This document shows positions 1-9,000 of a stretch of 64,000 nt of DNA, one piece after another. Location: assembly GCF_014204625.1 (NCBI RefSeq), contig NZ_JACHLU010000001.1:124001-188000 (forward strand). Reading direction: 5' to 3'. The notes beneath the pieces were generated by a model. The model did no database searches, was not told the DNA's origin, and saw nothing but the letters and a program-made list of their open reading frames with translations. Each line of letters opens with the position of its first letter. The first letter of the stretch is position 1. The position numbers were made by a program, and so were the translations under genes. Origin of the DNA: Gillisella vitis. Its GTDB lineage: Bacteria; Pseudomonadota; Alphaproteobacteria; Rhizobiales; Rhizobiaceae.

Positions 1-45
1 GTGCACGGCAATCGCCGGATCGCATATTCTGAATATGGAAGTAGC

Positions 46-1317
46 ATGATGGTTTGGGATAATTCATCTGCCCGTGATGTTCTGCGTCGTATATTCGACG
101 CAGCCGTGGCCAGCGCTGATCCGGCAAACGTACTTGCCCGACACCTTCCTGAACGACCGAAAGGTCGATGCGTGGTTGTTGGCGCGGGCAAGGCATCTGC
201 GGCAATGGCCGCAGCTCTCGACACCGCATGGAGTGACGTGAACCTCAGCGGCGTCGTTGTCACGCGCTATGGCCACGCTGTACCGGCAGGCCGAATCCAG
301 ATCATCGAAGCCGCACATCCCGTCCCGGATGCCATGAGCGTCGAGGCCGCTGGTCGCATTATCGACGCGGTCAGCAATCTTGGAGCGGATGACATGGTTA
401 TCGCCCTGATTTCTGGCGGAGGCTCTTCGCTGCTGGTGTCGCCAGCACCCGGCATGACGCTCGAAGACAAAAAGGCAGTCAACAGGGCGTTGCTGGCAAG
501 CGGTGCCACGATTTCTGAAATGAACACCGTGCGCAAACAGCTCTCGGGCATCAAGGGTGGCCGTCTTGCGCGCTTTGCCTATCCCGCAAAACTTGTCACA
601 CTGGTTATTTCCGATGTGCCGGGCGACGACCCGTCAGAAATCGCCTCGGGGCCAACCGTTGCGAACGACACCACCATCGAAGATGCCCGCGAAATTGTTG
701 CCAGATACCGTCTTTCCCTGCCTGTGGCAGCCCAGAACGTGCTGGCCAACCAACGTGAAAACGAGCACCTCCAGCAGCCAATTTCGGATGTGCGAATGAT
801 CGCATCCCCCTCCATGGCGCTGAACGCTGCGTCCGAATGCGCCAGGGCTTATGGCCTCACACCTATGGTTCTGGGTGATGCGCTCCAGGGTGAGGCCAAG
901 GATGCAGGCACCCTTTTTGCCGGTATTGCCCTGTCCGCCAGCCAAAAGGGTCTTCCGGTTCGCGGCCCCGCCGTGCTTCTGTCTGGCGGGGAAACAACCG
1001 TTTCGCTTCCTGCGGAAACGACAGGGCGGGGTGGACGCAATAGCGAGTTTCTCCTCAGTCTGGCAATCAATCTTGGTGGAGCAGAGCGCATATGGGCAAT
1101 ATCAGGCGATAGCGATGGGATTGACGGGGTTGAAGATGCTGCGGGGGCCATGATTGCCCCAGACACCCTGGCCCGGATGCGCACAGCAGGAATTGATCCC
1201 CGCTCAGCACTTTCGCGCCACGATAGCTATACAGCCTTCAAAGCCATTGACGACCTTGTCGTCACAGGACCGACACTCACCAACGTCAACGACATAAGAG
1301 CCATTCTGATCGCATAA
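46..1317 (+). CDS. Glycerate 2-kinase (MOFRL/DUF4147 family; often labelled hydroxypyruvate reductase TtuD)
   Basis: The protein matches the bacterial type II glycerate 2-kinase family (GckA/TtuD-like), which phosphorylates D-glycerate to 2-phosphoglycerate in the cytosol. It has the N-terminal DUF4147 fold with a nucleotide-loop-like VVGAGKAS and the ISGGGSSLL segment. The C-terminal MOFRL domain shows LLSGGETTVSL followed by GRGGRNSEF and GDSDGIDG. The reading frame is open from base 1 with a GTG, but I prefer ATG 46 because GGAAG at 37-41 is well spaced before it and the family begins close to this point; that gives 423 aa, a normal family length. The stop is TAA at 1315-1317. The old name hydroxypyruvate reductase for this family in tartrate-utilisation loci is a legacy label. 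A 524-nt gap separates it from the synthase genes, so I do not think it belongs to that pathway. An upstream start outside the window cannot be excluded. Confidence 0.9.
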   Translation: MMVWDNSSARDVLRRIFDAAVASADPANVLARHLPERPKGRCVVVGAGKASAAMAAALDTAWSDVNLSGVVVTRYGHAVPAGRIQIIEAAHPVPDAMSVEAAGRIIDAVSNLGADDMVIALISGGGSSLLVSPAPGMTLEDKKAVNRALLASGATISEMNTVRKQLSGIKGGRLARFAYPAKLVTLVISDVPGDDPSEIASGPTVANDTTIEDAREIVARYRLSLPVAAQNVLANQRENEHLQQPISDVRMIASPSMALNAASECARAYGLTPMVLGDALQGEAKDAGTLFAGIALSASQKGLPVRGPAVLLSGGETTVSLPAETTGRGGRNSEFLLSLAINLGGAERIWAISGDSDGIDGVEDAAGAMIAPDTLARMRTAGIDPRSALSRHDSYTAFKAIDDLVVTGPTLTNVNDIRAILIA

Positions 1318-1434
1318 TCCAGTCTGTTCAGATCAAACAATCGCAGGACAATAACGGCGGGACGGCCGATTCCGATTTATGGCACAATGCTATAGCGCAA
1401 CACACTCACCTCACCCTATGCATTCGGCGTGATT

Positions 1435-1466
1435 TTCTCTTTAAGCCTAAATCGTTTTAAAGAAAA
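1435..1466. promoter_or_regulatory. Imperfect inverted repeat, possible operator
   Basis: TTCTCTTTAA (1435-1444) faces TTAAAGAAAA (1457-1466), with a 12-nt centre and one mismatch per arm. It is AT-rich, about 380 nt upstream of the first synthase gene. It could be a regulator site or chance symmetry in AT-rich DNA. Confidence 0.25.
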
Positions 1467-1526
1467 GTAACGGGATTTTGTACGCCATATATGGCTATCG
1501 GCGCTGTAGAGTTCGTTTTGTACCCA

Positions 1527-1565
1527 TTGACACGTTGATAATTTGAAGTAACGTGTGGCTACAAT
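1527..1565 (+). promoter_or_regulatory. Putative sigma-70-type promoter overlapping an inverted repeat
   Basis: TTGACA at 1527-1532 and TTGATA at 1535-1540 are candidate -35 boxes. TACAAT at 1560-1565 is a candidate -10, 19 nt after TTGATA. A transcript from here would start near 1572 and carry a leader of about 270 nt. The spacing is not ideal, so an activator may be required. Confidence 0.3.
1530..1556. promoter_or_regulatory. Perfect 7-bp inverted repeat (ACACGTT-N13-AACGTGT), likely operator
   Basis: ACACGTT at 1530-1536 is exactly mirrored by AACGTGT at 1550-1556 around a 13-nt centre. The 27-bp dyad lies over the candidate -35 region, where a dimeric regulator would be expected to act. 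It does not look like a standard 18-20 bp lux box, and the regulator class is unknown. Confidence 0.4.
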
Positions 1566-1610
1566 AAATATACACTCATTGATTACATTTTTATTTTTTA
1601 GGACGTCGAC

Positions 1611-1823
1611 ATGCGTCACAGTTTGGGTCTTGGCGGTCTCGCTTCGGCGAGACTGGATGATTTTTTGCGACATAATATACAACCTTTAGTGTATTATTTT
1701 TTAATAAAGTATCATTTTTCGATACTTGGCGTCTCTGCGCGCTTTATCCTGTCGCGCATAAAATCGGCATCGGCACCATGCCGAAGCGCGCGCGGCTGTC
1801 GCACCAATTGCTTTCACGTTTGA
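1611..1823 (+). CDS. Possible 70-aa leader ORF upstream of the first synthase gene
   Basis: An ATG at 1611 is preceded by AGGA at 1600-1603 with 7-nt spacing, a better Shine-Dalgarno than many real starts here. The 70-aa product (MRHSLGLGGLASARLDDFL at its start) resembles no family I know and has no clear signal peptide. Its TGA ends at 1823, 18 nt before the synthase start codon. A hairpin lies within codons 9-15. It may be a translated leader that couples or attenuates expression, or a chance ORF. Confidence 0.25.
   Translation: MRHSLGLGGLASARLDDFLRHNIQPLVYYFLIKYHFSILGVSARFILSRIKSASAPCRSARGCRTNCFHV
1634..1655 (+). terminator. Stable UUCG-loop hairpin followed by a T run; possible attenuator
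   Basis: GTCTCGC (1636-1642), the stable tetraloop TTCG (1643-1646) and GCGAGAC (1647-1653) form a perfect 7-bp stem, extended by a G-U and a C-G pair to 1634-1655. Six T residues follow at 1661-1666 after a 5-nt gap. The gap makes it a non-canonical terminator; an attenuator or mRNA-stability element inside the leader is as likely. Confidence 0.35.
1707..1784 (+). promoter_or_regulatory. Cluster of three leader hairpins
   Basis: Three perfect stems lie in a row: AAGTATC/GATACTT (1707-1713 with 1721-1727), TGCGCG/CGCGCA (1736-1741 with 1753-1758) and TCGGCAT/ATGCCGA (1764-1770 with 1778-1784). They sit in the transcribed leader just before the first synthase gene. No known riboswitch class is recognisable. 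Confidence 0.3.
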
Positions 1824-1841
1824 TCATGTCTGGAGCATCCC

Positions 1842-3080
1842 ATGGCTATGGAAGAGAAAGACGTGCTCATGCCACAAATCTATCGAGCGGTGGATGTTCA
1901 TCTTCCGCAAATGGCGTTTTCCGGCCTTTCTGAAACCTGGTTGATGAAAGAATTGGGAGATCTGCATTGGTCTCTCCTGGCATCAGCCACGCAGGTTCCC
2001 TCCGATGAGGTATTGGATCGGTACGGAAGACGGCTTCTGACGAGTTTTGTCCGGGTTCGTTATGAAAGCACCGTGCCACTACAGGCTTATGGTGAAAATC
2101 AGCACCTGACATTTCACGCCAGCATGAACCGCTTTGGTCGCACCATGCTGTTCAGCGATGTGTTCATGAGCGGCGAGTCCGGAGAGCTGCGCGCATCGCT
2201 GATGTCGATGTTTTCGGCGCGCGTGGCTGGGAAACGCAATGTCCTGGCAAATTCACAACCCAAAGGGGCGTTACTTGATGTTATTCCGGCATTGAAAACC
2301 ATGCCGCCATTGGCTGCCGATTATCAGCGGTTGGGCAATGCCAGCCAGGGTCAGGAGGAAGGTCTGCCACTTTTGCTGGGTGAAGAGGCGTTTGAGGCCA
2401 CGAGTGACGTTATTTTTTCCACGGAATACGAGATCAAGCCGCATGATGATTTGAACGGGCTTAATCTGGTTTATTTCGCAGCCTATCCCAAGATCCATGA
2501 CAGTTGCGAATTGACGTTTTTCCGCGAGATTCAGCGACACTTCGGCCTTGAAGAGGACTGGTTTTCTGTCACGTCGGTGATGGCGCGGGACGTTTTTTAT
2601 TTCGGCAATTGCGATGTCGATGATGTGATCATCTTCACGCTATCTCAGTGCCAATTCATTGAAGGGCGACGCATTCAGTTGCAATCGCGCTTTACCCGCA
2701 AAAGCGATGGCAAAGACATTGCTCTTATCCAGACCGTGAAGCAACTCGGCGAGGCCGGAGAGGGCTATGGCCGCCTCTGGGAAGAGGGCTTGCCGACTGT
2801 GCAGGGGCAGGAGCAGCAGCCTGCTCCACTGATGGCAAAGGCAGGCAGCGACTGGGCTGCTGATCTGGAAGCGATGCTTGTTTCTGAACTGGCGCAGGTG
2901 CTGAAACAGGATGCAAGTCGCATTGCCCGCGATGCCTCTTTCAAAACGCTCGGCATCAATTCCATGGCGGTTGCAGAATTTGCCGGTCGCTTTGAGGCGG
3001 TAGCCGGATTGCCGATTGAGCCGGGCTGGCTTTATAGCGACCTTTCCATTCGCACTCTTGCGACACAATTGGCCACAGAC
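1842..3080 (+). other. Loading unit: LnmK-like acyltransferase/decarboxylase + ACP1
   Basis: Residues 1-315 carry the GLSETWLMKELGDLHW signature of the Pnap_2097/LnmK double hot-dog family. LnmK of leinamycin biosynthesis self-acylates with methylmalonyl-CoA, decarboxylates it and hands propionyl to an ACP. Here the domain is fused directly to ACP1 (LGINSM, Ser374). I infer that it makes the starter, probably propionyl or acetyl, by decarboxylation; the sequence does not tell which. Confidence 0.8.
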
Positions 3081-6000
3081 CATGCGGCGGAGGCACCAGC
3101 CGCACCCATGTTAGCGGTTGCAAAGCCTGCGGCGGCGTCATCGCAATTCCAGCGAAGCGTGCCTGAAACGGACAATCAGGATATTGCCGTGATCGGCCTC
3201 AGCCTGCGGCTTCCCGGAGCAGACGACCCGGAAGAGTTCTGGCGTAACCTTGCTGACGGTCGTGATCTCGTGGGTGCACCACCGCAAGACCGCAAGGATC
3301 TCTGGGGTAACGAACAGAACGCGGCCCGTTTTGAGGGTGGCTTTCTCGATGGCATTCAATATTTTGATCCGCTGTTTTTCCGCATCTCGCCCCGCGAGGC
3401 CGAAAGAATGGACCCGCAACAGCGCATTCTGCTTGAAGAAGCCTGGAAAGCGGTTGAAAACGCCGGTTATCGTGCCTCTTCTCTGCGCGGCAGCGATACG
3501 GGCGTGTTTGTTGGCATTTCCAACGGCGATTATGATGAGCTTTTGCTACGCCATGGGGCGGCATCTGAATTTCAGGGGGTGGCAGGCTCTGCTTTTTCCA
3601 TCGCCGCCAATCGCATTTCCTATCTCATGGATTTTAGAGGCCCCAGCCTTGCCATTGATACGGCCTGCTCAAGTTCTCTGGTTGCAGTGCATCAAGCGGT
3701 TCGCGCGCTTCGCTCAGGCGAATGCGGCTTAGCGCTTGCGGGTGGCGTCAATATCAATTGCACCTCCCGCCGTTTTCAGGCCTTTGCCGGGGCGGGCATG
3801 TTGTCCCCGGACTGGCGTTGCAAGACCTTTGACAAAAGGGCGAATGGTTATGTGCGTGGTGAAGGCGGCGCGTTTGTGCTGCTCAAGCCTTTGGCCAAGG
3901 CGCTGGCTGATGGCGATCACGTGCATGGCATTATTCTCGGCAGTGCGATCAATCATGGCGGTACGGTCAATACGCTGACGACGCCCAATCCCGATGCGCA
4001 GGCACGGTTGATCGACGCCGCATGGCCGAAAGACAGGGTGGACCCTGACAGCATTGGCTATTTCGAAGCCCATGGTACCGGCACGCCACTGGGTGACCCC
4101 ATTGAAATCACAGGCATAAAAACCGCTTTTGAGGGATTTTACCGCCATTGGGCGAAAAAGCCCGCACCAGAGCCTCATTGTGGGGTCGGGTCTGTCAAAA
4201 GCAATATCGGCCATCTGGAATCTGCGGCTGGCATTGCGGGTTTGATCAAGGTTCTTCTGTCCTTCCAGCACCGGACAATTCCCTCAACGGTGCATTTCCA
4301 TGATCTCAATCCGCACATCCATCTCAAGGGAAGCCCCCTCTATCTCGTTGCACAGAAGCGGGCGTGGGAAGAGCAGACATCATCCACAGGCGAGCGCCTG
4401 CCGCTTCGGGCAGGCGTCAGCTCCTTCGGATCGGGTGGTGTGAATGCCCATGTTGCGCTGCAAGCTGCCATTCCGCCACGCCTGCCTGTGACAGAGCCGC
4501 AGCCTGCCATTATGACCCTGTCGGCGGCTTCAACGTCTCAGCTGAAACGTTACGCTCAACGTCTGGTGCGGTATCTTGATCTTATTCAGGCACCGTCACA
4601 GAACGGCCCACGATCCCCCAATGATCTGCCCGAAAAAATCACCCGGATCATTGCAGAGATTACCTGCAACGATACAGCAACACTGAACAGTGCTTGCCCC
4701 ATTGCTGATCTCGGCCTCTCAGCCCTTGAGCACTCACATCTACCAAGCTTGATTGCAGGCGAACTCGGCGTGGATGCGCGGGTGATCGAGATTGCCGAGA
4801 ACATGTCCATCCTGACACTTGCCGAGCATCTGGCGAAGCATGTTCCAGATAGAGCTATGCCAGTCGAGACGGATCGACCGCCGCGGTTGGAAGATCTGGC
4901 CTATACCTTGCAGACTGGGCGCGAGGCCATGCAATACCGCCTTGCCTTTGTCGCAGACACCGTCATGTCAGTGCGAACCACCTTGCAATCCTATGCCGAG
5001 GGGCGGCCCGTTGCGGCGCTTTATCAGGGTGAAGCAAGCCAATCACCGACCGATGACGGGGCTTTAAAGGCTGCACTGGCAAAACGCGACCTTTCCGTCG
5101 TCGCCCGTCTTTGGGCAGAGGGGCAGGATGTTGACTGGACGGCCCTCCATCAGGGGCCTCGCCTTCGGGTGCCGTTGCCAACCTATCCGTTTGCCCGTGA
5201 ATTTTGCTGGATTGCGCCCCCTGCTGAAGCTGCGCCCATTGTGCAGAGCGACAGCGTCGCATCGCATCAGACGATGGGTGCACCGCCGCTTGGCCATGAT
5301 CGGCGCGCCTTGATGGCTGATCTGCGCATGGTGTTCGAGGAGGAACTGGGCCTCAAACCCGGCCAGATGCAGGATGATCAACCCTTTGAGCGCTATGGTG
5401 TCGATTCTCTTCTTCTATCGGTGATCACCGGCAGGCTTGAGGCTGTGCTGGGAACAAAGCTTGATCCAACCATTTTTCTCGAAAATCCCACCCTTTCAGC
5501 GCTTGCAAGCCACATGCTTGCCCGCTTGCCGCTCCCGGCAGCGACGCAGGTTGATATGATTTGCGAACCGGCCACAAGGAGCAAGGGCAGGGGCGATATT
5601 GCCGTGGTGGGCATGGCCTGCCGGTTTCCGGGTGCCTCGAACATTGCAGAATTCTGGGACAATCTCGCCCGTGGCGTTTCCAGCATCCGAGAGGTGCCAG
5701 CCAACCGCTGGGACTCGCAGGCGCTATATGCGCCAACGCCGGTGCCAGGCAAAACCAACAGCAAATGGGGTGGCTTTCTGGATGGGGTGGAGGACTTCGA
5801 CCCCGCCTACTTCGGCATTCATGAACGTGATGCCGCCGAGGTTGATCCGCTAATCCGGCTGGCTCTGGAAGTGGGTGTCGAGGCTGTGTGTGATGCGGGC
5901 TATCGCCGCGATGAGCTGGATGGCCGCCGGGTTGGCGTTTTCATGGGCGCGCGTGTTCTCAACTATGCGGACAGAATTGAAACGCCCTCCAAGAGTTCGA

Positions 6001-9000
6001 TTGTCAACATTCTTCAGAATTTCATCGCCGCCAATCTGGCGCAATTTTATAATCTGCGTGGCCCCAATATGGTGGTGGATACCGCCTGCTCCTCCTCGCT
6101 GACCAGCATTCATCTGGCGTGCAAATCCCTGCTGCACGGCGATGCCGATATGGCACTGGCGGGTGGTGTGGATTACCTGCTTGATGAGTTCCTCTATGTG
6201 ATGCTCAGTGAAGCACGGGCGCTTTCGCCCGATGGCGCGTGCCATACCTTTGATGAAAAGGCCAATGGCTTCGTGCCCGGCGAAGGCTGCGGCATCGTGG
6301 TGCTGAAACGCCTTGAGGATGCGGTTGCCGATGGCGACCGCGTGCTGGCGGTGATCGAAGGATCAGCGATCAACAATGATGGTCGCACCATGGGCATCAC
6401 CACGCCCAACCCGGCTGCGCAGAAAGATGTGGTGCGTGAAGCGCTGGCGGCGGCGGGTGCCGATCCCGGTTCACTGAGCTATATCGAGGCGCATGGCACA
6501 GGCACGATGATTGGCGACCCCATCGAAATCAGGGCACTGAGTGCTGCGATGGGAGATACGTCGGGTGAAACCGGATTCTGCGCCGTCGGCAGCGTGAAAA
6601 GCAATATTGGCCATGCCTTGAGCGCCGCCGGTGTGGCGGGCGTTATCAAGGTGGTTCTGGCGCTGCAAAACCGCCAGATTCCGCCCACAGTCTATTGTGA
6701 GCACCCCAATCCGCGCATCGGATTTGACCAATCGCCTTTCTACCCCAATCGCCGTTTGCAAGAATGGCAACCGCGCCAAGGCGTTCGCCGGGCGGGAATC
6801 AGCTCTTTCGGGTTTGGCGGCTCCAACGCCCATGTGGTTCTGCGCGGAGCCGAGCAGATCGGCACACGCCAACCATTAGATGCCCCCCAATATGCGCGCA
6901 AGCGCCATTGGCTGATGCCCAGATCCAGGAGCGCACCCATGCCAAAGCAGAACCCGATGGCCGCGATCCTTCCGCTTACCATAGATGCGCAAAGCTCGAA
7001 TACGCTTTGGGTGGCCCGCACGCAGCTGACGTTTGATTGCCCGCTGATTGCCAATCATCTGGTCCATGACGTTCGGGTGCTGCCGGGTGTGGCGCTGATT
7101 GAGCTGGTTCATCGCAGCCTGAAGCTTTGGGGCGTTGATCCCAGCCGGACAATTCTCAGCCACATTCTGTTTGAAGAGCCGGTGGCCGTTGCACCGGGAC
7201 GAAGCCGCGATATTGAAATCAGCATTGATCCGACCAGCCAGCCATTCAAGGTCAGCGTGCGCAACCGGGATGCGGCGGATGGCCCATGGCGACATAATTT
7301 TGGCTGCACATTGAACCTCAACGAGCCACTGCTGGCCCAGAATCTCGATCTTGAGAGCTTGCGGGCAAAGGCGCTCCGCGTTGTTGATCTTGATACGGCC
7401 TATGCTGCAACCCGCAGCGTTTCCATTCGCCATACGGGCTTTATGAAAAGCGCAGGCCGCATTTTTGAACTGGCAGATGGTGCTCTTGCCGAGCTGGAGC
7501 TGGATGTATCGGCACAAGCTCATATCGCTGATTTTGATGCGCATCCCGCCCATCTCGATACATCAACAGTGGTGCCGTTTTTTCGCCAGTCCGGTTTGAC
7601 CGATGGGCAATCAGGACAAATGCGGCCGTTTATTCCCATCTATGTCGACCGTTTCCGGCTCTCTGCACCGCTGCCAAAACAGGTCTATGTGCGGGTGATC
7701 TCGGGAGCGGGGCGCAATCAGGAAAGCGATGTTCTCCATAGCAGCATTCAAATCTGTGATGCCGAGGGACGTGTTCTGTGTGAGATGACGGGGCTTGCCC
7801 TGAAGCGCATTCGGGCAGCGGACGATATAGGGCGGCTGGTTGCTGCACCGGCGGCAAAACCCGCCGTAATTGCTCCCACCCTTGTTGCCGACCCGCCGCG
7901 TTCAAGCGCTGCACAAACAACTGATCTACGTCATGCTGTTGAGCAGGATTTGAGACACATGTTTGCCCCGCTCATCGAGCAGCCCCCGGAGGCAATCGCC
8001 GCCGATCAGGGCTTTTACGAACTGGGGCTGGACTCCGTGGCCCTGTTGACGATTGCGCGGCAGCTTGAAGAGCGGCTGGGTGAGCGCATCTATCCGACTT
8101 TATTGTTTGAATACAGCACGTTGACAAGCCTCTCTGCCCATCTTTCCACGCATTTTGCAGGCAAATGGCACACAGCAACAGAGCAAGTCCCAGAGGTGCC
8201 GAGCATAGATGGCAGCCATGATCTCATCATGGCACGTTGCGGCTGGAGAGAGGCGCAAGCAGAATTTCTTGCCCCTGCCGAACAAGACGGGCTGACCCTT
8301 GTGATCACAGATGATCCCGCGCTTTTTGAGCGCGTGCATCGCCTCGCATTGCGTAATCACAGCAGGCTCGTGCAGATCGAACCTGCAACGGGCTTTGTTG
8401 AAAAGAACAGCCACGCTTTTAGCGTTCATCCGCACAATGCGGATGATTTTCGCAAAGTCTTTGCCCGATTGCGCAATCAAGGCGGCAGAGTGGCCCGCAT
8501 CCTTTATCTCGCCAGCAGACGGGAGCAACCGGACAGCCCGACCACCCACCGCCTGCACGCCATGACCACGCTGGTGCAAGCCATGATGCATGAGCGCTGG
8601 CCGTATTCCGTGCGGGTTGTCTACGGCTATCACCAGGATGAAAGCCCGGCCAGCTTGCTCGATGCCGCGATGGAGGGTCTGCTCAAGACCCTGCACCTTG
8701 AAACGGACAGGATAGATCTGCGATTGGTCGCATCGGCGGCAGGCGATACAGCCACGCCGCATCAGCCAGTCTGGGTCGAGCAGGTCTGGCGTGAATTGTT
8801 TGTGCAAGGAACCGTGCCTGTTGTACACTACGCGAATGGGCAACGGTTTGAGCGGGCGTTTTTCCTCACCGATCATGGCAAGGATGCCCTGCCTGCCAAT
8901 CCTGGAGTTGATAAAACCTGGCTGATTACCGGCGGTCTGGGTGGTCTCGGCCTGATCTTTGCCGAACATTTGGCCACTATCCCCGGAGCGCGTCTGGTGT

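Larger units (their letters stand above)
1318..1841. other. AT-rich intergenic control region upstream of the synthase operon
   Basis: This 524-nt gap is clearly richer in A+T than the coding DNA on either side. It contains two inverted repeats (1435-1466 and 1530-1556), promoter-like hexamers, a short ORF at 1611-1823 with a good ribosome-binding site, and hairpins at 1634-1655, 1707-1727, 1736-1758 and 1764-1784. I see no convincing terminator for the kinase gene and no RNA gene. Because the next promoter-sized gap is beyond 62 kb, this region probably controls the whole synthase operon. Confidence 0.6.

Noticed and set aside
1318..1400. Terminator for the glycerate kinase gene
   Set aside because: Only short GC symmetry near 1355-1366 with no T run; not enough to support a call.
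5590..8160. Glutarimide-type start (amidotransferase plus KS-B-ACP)
   Set aside because: No asparagine-synthetase-like amidotransferase is seen and the line starts with an LnmK-like domain; only the hot-dog domain after KS2 is suggestive.
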